Origin: Proteromonas lacertae
Taxonomy: Eukaryota; Sar; Bigyra; Opalinata; Proteromonadidae
Length of the DNA stretch: 64,000 nucleotides
Assembly (NCBI GenBank): GCA_002245135.1
Contig: NGBS01000296.1
Coordinates: 1-64,000 of the forward strand
Direction of reading: 5' to 3'
The notes beneath the pieces are model-generated. The model searched no databases and had not been told where the DNA came from. It saw nothing but the letters and a program-made list of their open reading frames with translations. The position numbers and the translations under genes are program-made. How positions within the stretch are numbered: the stretch's first letter is position 1; each line of letters opens with the position of its first letter. Below are positions 9,301 through 22,212 of the stretch, one piece after another.

Positions 9301-12300
9301 TAATCAATATGTTTATATAAAATCATTGTTTTCAATAACTAAAAATTTTCATTATTTTGATGATTATTGTTTAACACTGTTAGAGGTTCATGAAGACAAT
9401 TATACCAATACAGATATTTATATTAGTTCATATTTAAGTATTTTAGTTTATGGTCAATCATTACTAAATAAAATATATCATCCACAGTTGGAATTAAGTC
9501 AAATATTACATGATGTATCAATTCCAATATCTGATTCATTTGAATCTAGGTTTTCATTACACAATAGACTTCATTTACCTACAATATTCTTTAAACCTTA
9601 TCCATATAAAGAAATTTTACATGTTTCAATTATTCATAATATACCAAAAATCGATGATAACACTTTAATATGTGATTGTTCAACAGAAATGAAGTGTTAT
9701 GAAACTGAAGTAATGAATATTGGTTTTTTATTTGATTCAGCTTATTTCCCAATAGAAACAAAGATTTTAATTATTTCATCAACTATAATATTGGATAATT
9801 ATTTGTTACAGGATGATTTGTTAAATCATGTGCATTATAAACCGTTCTATTATGATATGAAAGATAAAATATCAGTAAGTGATGTGATATATTTCTTTGT
9901 TTCAAATAATGTAAATCATATAATTGGTGGAATTAATCAAACTATTACAGATGAATTATTACTTTATACTGAAAGTAATAACATTCAAATTTGGTATACT
10001 GGTAATAGTTATGTATTAAAAGAATGTAATAAGAATATATTCAGATTTGTACAATCCATTATTCCTTTATTACCAATTTTGTTTCATGAAATCAATGCTA
10101 AAGATAAGAAATTTATGGTTATTACTGATGATAATGAACAATCTAAAAATGAGTATTTCAATTTGATGGAGAAATATGCGATAAAAGTTCAATTGGAAGT
10201 GTTGTTTTTAGAAATATCTAATGATGATAACCCAGATGTTGTATTTAATGAAATCATATCCAATTTACCGGATGGAGGAGTATTGCTATTAAATACAAAC
10301 CATGTTGATTTGATATTCTTGAAACTAATAGATGAATATATGAAAACATCAAATTCTGAGTTTTATTTTGATTATGTATTTCTATATCCAGAGTATTACT
10401 TTAATGGTATTAATGAAATAATTGATGAATTATCAAATGTAAAAACATTCTCATATTATAATAGCAATATTCATTCAGAGTATATGAGATTAATAACATC
10501 ATATTATGGTAATAATTATTTCATTACTCCAACAGAAGTGTTTGATGCAAATGCACTTTATACATTTTTACATCTATCAGATTGTTTGAAGAATGATATT
10601 AATCAGAATGTGGAGAAATACAGACAATCTATATTGAATTTCTCTTATCCATTACCAAGTGGTGAATTGACGATGGATAATGATTATTCATTTACTTATT
10701 CATTAACAGAGGTGAATTATATCGACGGAAAATATTCGTTTCATACTCAACAATTTGTTGATCCAAATATGTTATTTTTTGCATCAGCTGTTTGTGATTT
10801 TAGAGACATTAGATTACTTCAATCTAAAATACCAATTACATTGTATTTAATAGCGAATAGTAATATTGAATATTCAGATTATACAACTAGTTTATATCCA
10901 CTGTTTCATGAACTTAATAATGATAATATAATAGAATATTCATTCTTATTAACTCTATTATCATACGATAATGTGGATAAATTAAAGAATGTTATTCTTA
11001 ATAATCCGTTCAATACTATTTATATTGGAATATTAGCAAGTGAAGAAAAAGAAATAATTGAAGATGCTTTAGAAAGAAGTAATTCAATATTATTCAACTT
11101 AGCATTTACTGATCCAGGCACTTGTTCAAAAAGAATGATATCAATGAATAATTATTTAGATTAATATATTTTACCTATTTTATTACATATTACTAATGAA
11201 TGTGCAAGATTGACTATTTTGTTTTATAAAAATTCTAGTGAAAGTGTTTTAGCATCTGAATTCTTTAGAAATGAAATTGAACATTTGAATATATCTACTT
11301 ATTATTATATTAATATTGGAAGTATAGAGAGTATTACTCAATTTGTTACTGCTAATCAAAGACTAATAGCGGAACCAAATTGTATTGCAAACTTCTTGAA
11401 TGATGAATTTACAGTAAAGTTAATTGAAATATCAGGGAATATTTTGTCTTATCCTGTTACTTTATTCAGTTTTAACGTAAAGAATTATGATTTTCCATAT
11501 AATCAAATGATACAACATTATATAATGACAAATTACAATCCTTTTGATAAAGAGAGTGTGTTGATAAATGAGATTAAAAGTATACTGACAATTCCTGTTG
11601 ATGTTATAAATCCATCAATTGTTTATGCTTATATGACAGCTAATTATTTAATTGGAGTATATTCGAATTTGGATAGTGAATTAGATCTTTTGTATGATTA
11701 TAATATTTCCATTTTACATCCAAGTAATATATATGTACAAATAAATGAATTGAATTACTTAATTCAACCGTTTTATATCTTATATCATAATTCAAGTGGA
11801 TTTGATTTTATTGAGGATTTTTCAATTACTGAGAATTTAAATGTTTATCAATATTTAACTGTAGATGGTAGAATCTGTAAGTTTGATGATGATGTATATG
11901 ATAGTGTTGATGCTGTAGTATTTGGATATATATATAGTCTTGATGATATAAATGTGAAGAATAAAGACTATAACCTATTAATCAATGGAATTGTTTCTTT
12001 AATTCATTTGACTGATTATTACAAATTCAATAGAGATATAGGAGTAAAGTATTATTTATATAATGTTAGAAATGAAGAGGATTTATGCAATGATGCTTTT
12101 GAATATATGAAAGATAACAGAGTTGAGTATTTATTCACAATCAATGAGAATATGTGTAAAGATATTATTTTTGAAAGAATATCTGAAGATAGAGAAATGA
12201 TATACTTCTATACAGATTATTACTATGAAGAAATATGTAATAAACAAATATTTTTCACAGAATTGATTCCAAGTCAATATTTTAATTCAATAGTCAATTA

Positions 12301-15300
12301 TATTTCTGTAAATGATCATTTTGCATGGTTTTACTATATAATATATGATTCAAAGCATTCTAAATCCAGCAGTTTTAATGATTTGTTTCATCATATATTA
12401 GAGAATCATATGCCAACAATATATTTTGAATCGATAGATATTGCAGATAAATCAGAATATGAAATTGAAGATTTATTAACATATGTATATTATTTGTTTG
12501 GAGCAGTGATTATTGTAGTTGACAACACAAAATTAGATAGTGTTTTAAAGCCTTTAGCTGAAGAATATATTAGTTTTGATGAAAGTGTTCTTATGCCAAT
12601 TGTTTTTCCAATTGATCCATTTACCATTTCTGCATTAGATGCTTCAAAATATAGAGTATTTGTTTATTTTCCAACATCATATAAGATAAAGTCATTGGAT
12701 AAATTAGAGATAGTACTAAATCGTTATTCAATGAATATAACAGAGAGTATTTTTCTATTACCACCACTGTATAAAGCTCATGAAATAATATTCGATGTAT
12801 TAAATAATATTAAAACAAAAGGTGTTCACAATAAGGAATTATTTTTACAATATGCACATTCAAATACAATTCAAACATTTTCAAAAAATATTCAAATTAG
12901 TAGTAATAACATACTTAAAACTACAATTGATTTGAATTATTATGAAAAAGATTATCGAATAGAATTAGGTTATTCATATATATTATATAATTATCCAGTA
13001 TCTCCATCAGAAATAGAATGTGGTTATAGTTTAGTTGGTGGTAAAAAGAAAATGAATTTAAAAGTGTATTGTGTTGTTGATATGTTAAAGCCATCTTACT
13101 CAGTGTTGAGATTTGCAGAATTACTGTTCAATTGTATAAATAGAGATATGAACGAAACAATTTTACTTTCACCAGTGTTTAAGTTAGTTTCATCATCAGA
13201 TGAATGTAATGATATAATGGATGGATATGTAAAAACAAATGATTATGATTTAATGATATTTGTATCACTGGAAATGAAATTATGTGGAGATTATTTTAGT
13301 GAATCATTTTCTACAGATAAACCAATTTTCTTATTAACCAACAAGGCAAATACTTATTGCACTCCAAATGTATATGTAAATGGATTATTTCCTGAATCTT
13401 ACATTACACCAATAATCGAGTATTTGTATATGTATAGAAGGAATACTACAATTATATTGTTTATAAATCCAAAATATAAACAATATTACAGTTTTTTACT
13501 TGAATTTGATAATCATTATTATATTGACATTTCTTATATTAGTGTAAGTGATGATTATAGGAATTTAACCAAATTTGTAAATGATAAGATAAATAATGAT
13601 GCAGATACTATTTTCACAGTTATATATGAACAAAATAAAGCTGTTGCACAAGAAACAGTGTTTTTAGGATTGAAAATGAATAAGAAATCATTGTTTATTT
13701 CTTGCATTAATAAGAAAATCAATTTTCAATATGTAAATGAAATAGGAATCAATAGTATTTATACTAATAAGAAGAAGAATGATGATGATAATCAAATAAT
13801 CAAATTCTTTTACACTTTAGTGGATGATGTTTATGTTGACACAGATACTGATATTTCGATTGTTGAATTTTCTGTTCCATTAATGTTTTCAACAATTTTA
13901 TTCATTAAGAAAGCAATTGAAAAAGCCAATAGCATAGATTATGCAGCTTATAAACCTTATTTATATGATACAACGATAGAAACAATAGAGGGAATGGTAG
14001 AATTAAAAGCTAATAATCATTTCAAAAAGAGAGTATTGATTAACTCAAAACTTTTCCCAGAAATGGAAATTCCATTTTATTATGATAATATTTATTTTAA
14101 TAACAACACTCTATCAAGATGTAATCTAAAAGATGATGGAATTGGAGTATTCAATTTAATTCCTGTATATATTGGTTTTTTCTTTCAAGCAAATTATAGT
14201 GAGACGATGCCAATGGTAAGTACATTATTGTATAGATTATACTCATTACAGCAAACATCAGAATTTTTAAAAGAGTATGTAATAACTCCAGTCTTTGGTG
14301 AATATGATATTGAGAAAGACTATGCAAAGCAGTATGAAAATTATGTTGAAGAGAATAAAGGTGGGTTGTCTGTTGTTTTTATAACAATTCCATTTAATGC
14401 AAGTAAGACGAATGTAAAAGAAATAGCTGATAGATATAAGATAGTAATATTTAACTTAGACTATTCTTTCAATATTGATTCATTTTATTTTATTAATGGA
14501 GGTTTATCAATGAATATTTATTGTTCATATTTGTACAAATACTCTTTAACTAAATCAGATTATATTTATATTGTTGGAGATGAAGATAGTTATCAATTAT
14601 TCTCCAGTCTGTTTGAAATATTGAATGGATCTAGAATAAGTTATGAAAAGTTATATTTACCAGAAATAGAAAAGAATTACACATTATTATCAAATGAATT
14701 GAAGAAATGTTATGAGTATTCACAATCTCGAAATTGTTCATTCATTACATTATTATCATATACAGATGGTTATGAAATGCATAAATATTTGAAAGATTCA
14801 GGACCATATGATAATATCACATTTTATATACTCAATGGTAAGAAAATGTTTGGTCCAGAAGATTATACAATATTGGATGGCTATAATTATATTTCTACAT
14901 ATTTCGACACATTGAATAATACAAATTATACATTTTTAAATTCTCAAATGAATGAGTTTAATGAATATACATCTTTTAGATTCTTCAATTTGAATATTAT
15001 TTGTCACTATATAGAAATTGCCTATTCATTAGCTGGAGTATGGGTTGAATTGGTTAATAAAACAGCATCAATTGAACCATCTGTTGTTTTAGATGCTTTA
15101 TATTATCATGAATATTCATCTCCATCAGGACTATTGTATATTAGTGATAAGAATTTCATTGAAAGAAGATTATACTTAGGTATTATTAGTGAAAAGACAA
15201 ATCTGATAGAAGTACAAGAATATACAATGATGTTATCTCCGCCGTTATATGAATATACAAACTATGATAATCCAGTATATATAGGAATGATATTAGATTA

Positions 15301-17425
15301 TGATTCTACTTGTAAAGAATTATCAAAAATAATACATTTAACACTGAATGAATTGATGTTTGATGATAATGCTGATGGTAAACAATTCCTAGCAAAGACA
15401 TTTATTTTAGATCATACAGATAATGATATAAGTGTAGTGAAAAAGGTTATGGCAGATGATAGTATTAACTTCATATTTGGTTGTACATCTCTTCATTGTA
15501 AAGATTTAGTCATTTCACAGATTAAAGGAAGGAAAGATAAATTGTTCTTTAGTTTTGCTGATATTGTAGAAAAACAGTTGTGTTATAAGAATGTTATTTC
15601 TTCTTCATTTCCATTGAATCATGCTGTTAATATTACACTGAATTATCTAGATATTATAAAAATGTCAAGAATAATGGTATTATATGAAGATGAAGGTCAG
15701 AATGATTTTATTAGTGAAATAAAGAAAGAGACAAATGATACAACTCCTTATTTTAAACTATATTTTTATGAAAAGAATGATACCTATTCAATGGAAGATT
15801 ATTTTAACAATTTTTATGATGATTTGAGATATTTGAATTCCAGTACAATCATAATAAATCTGTTAAAAGCACATAATCTTAAAGATTTCCTTACTATTTA
15901 TATTAAGAATACTGTATCTATTACAAAATACAGTCATTTGTTGTACTATTATGATTATTATCATATTGGTGCAGAATTGACAAGTAAATTGACGAATTTC
16001 ATATTATTATCTTCATATAGTGGTGATTCACGAGATATGTCCGTGTTTCTATTTGAACAATATATTCAAAACCGTTTAGGATCAGGAGTTGTAGTATCAG
16101 AGACAATAGCTAAATGTGACTGTCTGTACAAATTGTTTGTTTCTTCATATTTAGAAGCGATTAGAGTGATACAGAATGATGGTATTGAATTCACAGGAGA
16201 GAATATAGTTGCTTATACTCAAATAATGTCACAATCAGCATCATTAACTTGTGCATTAGGTCATGTAGAAGGTTCAGAGACAAATACAATAAGTCATCAA
16301 ATTTATTTAAGTGAAATTAGTCAAACCAAAAACTTGATTAAGATATATCCAGATTTAAGTAGAGTAATAGAAGCTTATAAAGATGATGATGAAAAATGTT
16401 ACAATGGTCCAACAATAAAGACATTTGAATATCCAAATTCAGCATTGATAATTACATGGCTTATTTTTGGTATTTATACATTTATTTATATTACACTAAT
16501 AATACTGTTAATAATAAACAAAAAAAAACATGTAGTGAAAAGATCAAGTTTAATTATTCTTATATATGAAGTTATCTCATCATTTCTATTGTTAGTAGCA
16601 GCAACAGTAAAGAACTTTAATCAAACAAGTAATTCAATATGTATGTTTTATGATTCATTTTTAATTGCAACAATTATAAATGCAATGTTGACAATAGTAT
16701 TAAAATCATGGAGAATTCATATGATTTATAATAATAGTAGAATGAAGAAAGTGAGAATATCAAGTGTAAGAATAATTATCATATCTTTATCTGTTACATT
16801 TCTTTGGGTTGTTTATACAATTATTAGTGGTTTGATATATAGAACAGGTTATAATAAAGTTACATATTCATCAGAATATAGCACAAGAATTGAGTTTGTT
16901 TATATCAATACTTGTGAATTCCATATGATTTATAGTTTATTAGAATTAATAATTTTATATATAATTGCTGCATTTGGTGTTTATTTTTCATGGACAACTC
17001 GTAAGACTGATGATGCTTATAATGAATCAAAAGCATTAGCAACTTCAGTATTCTTTTTAAGTGTTATTATATTGGCATATTATTGTGTATATATGATGAT
17101 TGTTTATAAACCAAGTGAAAGATTGATATTTGATGTTTTAGTTTTGGGATTTTCTGGTTTGTTATGTAGTTGTTTAATGATTATACCAAAGATATATAAG
17201 ATATATTATGATACTAGCAAAACTATTAATTGTTTCAAATGTTTGACAATTACTAAGATATTCCCAACTTCTGTTAATACAAGTAGTTCTACAGGGACTG
17301 GTTCGGGAAGTAGTGATGATAAGAAGAAAGAAATTGAATTTTCGAGAATTGAGGAGAATGTTGTTTCTAGTAATTGTATAACTAATGAGAATGATTATAG
17401 TAATAAGAATAATATAATAAATTAA
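6319..17425 (+). CDS. Giant class C GPCR with about nine tandem periplasmic-binding domains, one in-frame stop
   Basis: Five exons join in frame: 6319-6652, 6682-7114, 7150-7552, 7589-7730 and 7767-17425 (introns 29, 35, 36 and 36 bp), giving 3657 codons. A signal peptide (IIIFTLFIPFIISYS) opens the protein. The ectodomain repeats a type-I periplasmic-binding-protein-like unit about every 1.1 kb, with starts near 6380, 7455, 8590, 9715, 10830, 11920, 13060, 14165 and 15275. Typical unit starts are VYIGFFFQANYSE and VYIGMILDYDSTC. Fragments such as PSGELTMDNDYSF and SSPSGLLYI resemble UrtA/AmiC-type binding proteins. Seven hydrophobic helices from about 16438 to 17190 end the protein, with a Ser/Gly-rich tail. 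Class C receptors bind small ligands through such domains. Codon 1570 (11162-11164) is TAA with the same frame open on both sides, so the gene is disrupted, read through, or misassembled there. Confidence 0.82.
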
Positions 17426-17610
17426 GGTTTTATGTTTTCTTTTGTTTTTTTAGTATGTGGTTTTCGAAAATTGTTGAGAGTTTATTTTGGCTTAAATTTC
17501 TTTTTTCTTTTTTGATTGAATGGGAAGTTATTTTTCTTCGATATTACCAGATTATACTGTATTATGATTATATATATACAATAGTATGTCAGTGAATTTG
17601 GTGAAGGAGT
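17069..17610 (+). repeat. Inverted repeat copy A (542 bp, receptor tail plus kinase start)
   Basis: This segment recurs in inverted orientation at 42767-43308 with the same length and about four base differences that I could find. It holds the last helix and cytoplasmic tail of the receptor, the 94-bp spacer, and exon 1, intron and first codons of the kinase pseudogene. The match starts at ATATTGGC and ends at GTGAAGGAGT. Beyond both ends the two loci share nothing. The near identity, including the intron and spacer, points to a recent DNA-level duplication. Confidence 0.93.
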
Positions 17611-18183
17611 GAAAAGTGTAGTTTATGAAATGAAGAACAAGAAGAATGATAAAACTAAATTATTAAAAGCAATGATAATAACTAAAACAAAGAAAGAATT
17701 TATTGATAGATATTTAAACAAGATTAGCAAAATTAGTGAAATGGATAGCAAATACTTAATAAAATACTATATTCCAAACATTAGTTGTGAATATGTACTA
17801 TTAATAATGAATAAATATGCAGATAACTTGACTATCATTTTAAATTCAGAAGAACTGCTTGAGACAATCAATACATATTTGTTATTGAGAAATATATGTG
17901 AGGGAGTAAAGCAACTACATGATAATGGATTATATCATGGAAATATAAAACCGAGTAACATATTATTTGATGAATAAAATGATTTATATTTAGGAGAATA
18001 TTTAAGTGCTGAAATATTATTGAATAAAGAAATAAAAATCCATTTGATGGTGAAAGCATTAGTGAAATAATGAATAAGATATTGAATTACAAATATGAAT
18101 TAATTAAAGGTGAATATAGTGAAGAATTGAATAATTTATTATCAAGAATATTAATAAATGATATATATTGGAGTAGATGGTAA
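17520..18183 (+). pseudogene. Protein kinase pseudogene or degenerate pseudokinase
   Basis: Exon 1 (17520-17558) encodes MGSYFSSILPDYT, a possible N-myristoylation start. A 26-bp intron (17559-17584) leads into YVSEFGEGVKSVVYEMKN, the glycine loop. The beta-3 lysine (KLLKAMI) is present. The catalytic loop reads YHGNIKPSNILFDE, so HRD has become HGN and the catalytic base is lost. A TAA follows at 17975-17977. The next bases read NDLYLGEYLSAEILLNKEI in the same frame, then a frame change near 18034 gives NPFDGESISEIMNKI and a C-lobe end (LLSRILINDIYWSRW) with a stop at 18181-18183. The DFG motif and most of the activation segment are missing. It lies 94 bp after the receptor, perhaps once a receptor-kinase pair. 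Confidence 0.75.
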
Positions 18184-18361
18184 GTAAATGTTTATTTAGT
18201 ATTTTAAGATATATTTGGATAAAATAGTATACAATATGAATAATGTTTACTATAAGAATGATATAATCACAAAATTATAGAATAATTTCTAGTTTTAATA
18301 TCCTACCCTTAAACAATATATATATTATTAAAAATATTTATATAAGCAGATAATTATTAGT

Positions 18362-20970
18362 TTAACTATTACAAGCTCGACATCTTTGAGCAAATTCTAA
18401 AGAAGACATACTCTCACCATAATTATATTGAGATGGACTTATCATCACAAACATCAATACTTTACCATCACCGCTTAGACTCTCTTGTAATACTCGAGTC
18501 AATTTTGAATTTCTATATGGAACATGCTTTGCTTTGTCAGCAAATGCATTGATTACATCACCTAATGCACTTAAGGATTTGTTTATATCTTTGGCTTCTT
18601 TCAATCGATCAGCTTCAGCATGAGTTTTATAAGCTCTTTCACTTCCAGCTAAATCAACTAAATTCAATCGAGTAACTACCAATTCTTTACTTTCTCGATT
18701 TATTCCAGATAATGTTACTGTCATGATTAAATGAGAACGAGATGATTTATCATTTAATTTATGAAATCCTACAACTCTTCGATCTGTTGCTTCTTTCATC
18801 GCCATTACAACTTCTGCAAAACTATTTGCATCTCTTTCAACCAAACCTTCTAAAAATACATTATTATGACGATCAGTTTTCATATTTACTTTATAAGCTA
18901 AGTCATCATCACTTTGTAATAAATCTCGAAGAGTTTCATTATAGATTTCAAGTACAGATACCTTCATACTATATAACCATTCAGATCGAATAGAGATTGC
19001 TCGAAATAATGAATTTAATGCTTGGAAATTTACACCATAATTATCTTCAGTTCCTAACATAGTATATGTCTTACCACTTCCAGTTTGACCATAGGCAAAT
19101 ATACAAACATCATGACCTTTTAATGATTCTTTAATAAATGGATCGCATTGCTCATATACATCAGTTTGACTAGCATCCATATCAAATACATGATCAAATT
19201 GAAATATATGAGCTTCTTGATTATTCTTACATAATTGAATTTCATGTTCATTTAAAACTGTTGTTGTTAGATTTTCATTTGCTTCACCAAGATCATTTTC
19301 ATAATTCAATAATGGTCTAACTCTACAGAATACTCGAATATTTTCTCTTTGTTTTACTTTACCACTTCTACGACCAGCTAGTTTACTTGCTGTTTCTATC
19401 TCTCGTTTCTTTTGAACTAAATTGAAATCTTCACTCTTCTCTTTCAATTGAGAATCTAATTCGAATATTTTACGAGTTAATTCTTGTCTTTGAGTATTTA
19501 GTCCTTCCATCTTATTGGTTAATTCCTGTTCTTGTTCACTTCGACTATTCTTTATTTCATATATTTGTTTCTGTAAACTTAATATTGATTTATTCTTCAC
19601 ACTTAATTCTTTCAAATATTTATCATCAATTTCTCTCATATCTTCTTCATATTTATGTTCTAACTCAGCTATTTGTTGAATTAAATTTGCATTATCTTCA
19701 GCTAATTCTCTTTTTCTTTGAGTTACTTCTGGTCTTTCATAGGCATTTGGTGGTGCAAAGAAGAATGGAGTTGTTGATCGAGGATCTTCCCATTGTGAAT
19801 TTAAATCATCTTGATTAATGAAATAAAAGAAACCTTCTACTGTACGATAAGTATAATACATTACCCATCTTCCTGTATCTGGATTTTCAATCTAATTTAA
19901 TAATAATAATAATAAAATATATATTAATATAAATACAGCAAATACTGCACATGGATTTGGATAATCTGTAAATGTATATCTTTTCCAACTTAAATTTTCA
20001 TTATCTGTTTTAATTGTTTGTTGTTGTTTTCTTGCTATTTTAAAATATATATAAATGATATATATATAAATATATACGTGGAACAACACAAGACATATCA
20101 GTAAATACATTATTTGTATCAGTATTTTGATATGTTTCATTTGCATTACTTTTAATCTGAAAAGACATTATCAACTCTGCACAACTATTGAATTTACTAT
20201 TCACAGCAATATCATAAGCACTTTCACCTTTAGTATTTCTAATATTAACATCAGCATGATATAATAACAATGCATTTACTATCACTTCTTTATTGAATAG
20301 AGTAGCTAAATGTAAAGCAGTATTTCCATTTTCATCTATGAAATTGATATAATCTTTTACACCAAATGTTAATAAGTGAATAACTACTGCATATTGACCT
20401 TCAGCTGCTGCTGTATGAAGTGGTGTTCTTTTCTTATTATCAACATTACATATATTTGCACCATATCTCATTATTAGCTTTAAACATTCCAAATGACCTC
20501 TTTGTGAACAATAATGTGTTAAATAGAAACCAAGTTTGTCTGGTCTGTTTAATATACTTCCTAATGTTTCAGTTGGAAATGCACTTTGAATTAAATATTG
20601 AACACAAGCTGTATGACCATTCATTATTGCTAACTATTATGGGATTTATATATAATAATATAAAATATACTTGTAGAGCAGAATATCCATGATCAGCTCT
20701 TCTTGGATCACAATCAGCTCCTAAAGATACACATAATTGTAATAAATCTATGTATCCTTTCTCTGCTGCGATAAGTACAGCAGTATATCCTGTGTTTGGT
20801 TCTACCATATCAACGGAAGTACCATTTTTAAATAATTCCTTGATTTCTGCAACCCTGTATTAAACAATAAATATCATAATATTATACCAGTTTCCTCTAC
20901 AAAACTCAAACAGGTTAGATGGTATTTTTTCTAGGTTTGCTATTGATTGATTTGGTTTTCTCTTTGCCAT
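18362..20970 (-). CDS. Kinesin-14 with N-terminal ankyrin repeats and WW domain
   Basis: Five exons, 20888-20970, 20671-20854, 20078-20633, 19946-20034 and 18362-19891, join in frame (introns 33, 37, 43 and 54 bp) into 813 aa. Residues about 30-270 are ankyrin repeats (GYTAVLIAAEKGYIDLL, KRTPLHTAAAEGQYAVV, GNTALHLATLFNKEVI). A WW-like domain follows near residues 290-345 (YYTYRTVEGFFYFIN, then QWEDPRS), then a coiled coil of about 140 residues. The motor fills the C-terminus: neck NIRVFCRVRPL, P-loop GQTGSGKTYT, switch I NDKSSRSHL, switch II DLAGSER. A C-terminal motor with this neck is the mark of minus-end-directed kinesin-14. The ankyrin and WW modules are not usual there and suggest a protein-binding cargo or anchor end. 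No truncation or missing catalytic residue is seen. Confidence 0.92.
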
Positions 20971-21206
20971 TTTCTTATCATTGGCATGGAAATCTAACGA
21001 GGCATTAGAATTATCCTATTTTGCATAAAATAAGTAAGTAAAATACCATAAAAAAAAGATTTGTTACGTTGTTATCAAACTATCAAGCCTAAGAAACGAG
21101 TATTTTTTTGGAATTGTGAATTTTTTGGAATTGTGGATGAACCACTATGATAATAGACAAAATACATATTCCAAACAACTTGTTATAAATTATTTATTGT
21201 AACTAC

Positions 21207-22094
21207 TTAATTTTCAGATATTAAAACGTTAAACTCGTCATTTCGAGATTTACAGTATCGTTTGTGCATATGATAACCACGCTGTTCAAAGAAATTATAG
21301 AAATCATCTTCTCGTTTGTTTATCATCGCCAAATATTCACATCTCAACTCCATATAGAAGTGTCTTATCAGTTTTCGTTTCAGAGTATTAGATGCACCTA
21401 ATAATACTTCATATTCATATCCTTCTACATCTAAACAAGCTAAATGGATTTTGGTCTTAATTTTAGATAAAATCTTATCTAAAGTAGATATTTTGATAGG
21501 ATATTCTATAAATCCTTTTAGATCTTTTAATAATGAAGCTCCACCCCAGTTTCCTGGTAAAACTTTCATCACTGAACTCTTTTCACTATTTCCAACTCCA
21601 TAAGGGAATAAAATTACATTATTCAACATTTGAGGGTTAGCAAGTAATGATTTCGTATATAAATTTAGATTTCCAGGTAAAGGTTCAATAGAAATAGTCT
21701 TTACACCTCTGTCAAGAAGATCCATAGAACATATTCCAATATTAGCTCCAATATCTAAGAAATAATCATTACGTCCTTTTCCTGGTAAAGAATCCCAGTA
21801 TTTTATCAAAGCTTTACAATCCCACCAATCACCTGAACCTCTTACTGCATCACTGATAATGTCATTAGGCCTTACATATACTTTGAAACGACTGGGAGTA
21901 CTTGAGTGAGCTGCATAGCTGTTTCCTCCAAATTGTTCATACAAAGGAGCCCTTTTATCCCATGGTGTTATATCAAATCCTTTATTCCAGAATAATCGTC
22001 TTCTATATGTTTTTGGCTTTCTTCTTGGTTGTGCAATAAGTAATGCAAGAGTAAAACAAATAGAAATAGCAGATATAGTAAATAAAATGTTCAT
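21207..22094 (-). CDS. FkbM-family methyltransferase, membrane-anchored
   Basis: A single-exon 295-aa protein. Residues 4-21 are a hydrophobic signal anchor, followed by basic residues, as expected for a type II membrane protein of the secretory pathway. The S-adenosylmethionine-binding motif is FLDIGANIGICSM (residues 112-124), with SIEPLPGNLNLY as the next acidic strand and CLDVEGYEYEVLLGA further on, the usual FkbM signature. FkbM-type enzymes commonly O-methylate sugars or small molecules; the substrate here is unknown. It is divergent from the Cwc21-like gene, with 118 bp between start codons. Length is normal for the family and no lesion is visible. Confidence 0.85.
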   Translation of the reverse strand: MNILFTISAISICFTLALLIAQPRRKPKTYRRRLFWNKGFDITPWDKRAPLYEQFGGNSYAAHSSTPSRFKVYVRPNDIISDAVRGSGDWWDCKALIKYWDSLPGKGRNDYFLDIGANIGICSMDLLDRGVKTISIEPLPGNLNLYTKSLLANPQMLNNVILFPYGVGNSEKSSVMKVLPGNWGGASLLKDLKGFIEYPIKISTLDKILSKIKTKIHLACLDVEGYEYEVLLGASNTLKRKLIRHFYMELRCEYLAMINKREDDFYNFFEQRGYHMHKRYCKSRNDEFNVLISEN

Positions 22095-22212
22095 TAGGAT
22101 GTACTACAGTAAAATCACCTTTTATCTATTTGTATGTATGAATATGTTGGTAAGTTGAAAATATTAATTCTAAAACGAATATATTTTTTGAATTACATTT
22201 GTTTTTTTCTTA

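Noticed and set aside
11165-17425. Second, separate receptor gene beginning after the TAA at 11164
   Set aside because: The frame is the same on both sides of the stop, the binding-domain repeat period continues across it, and there is no ATG or signal peptide near the start of the second half.
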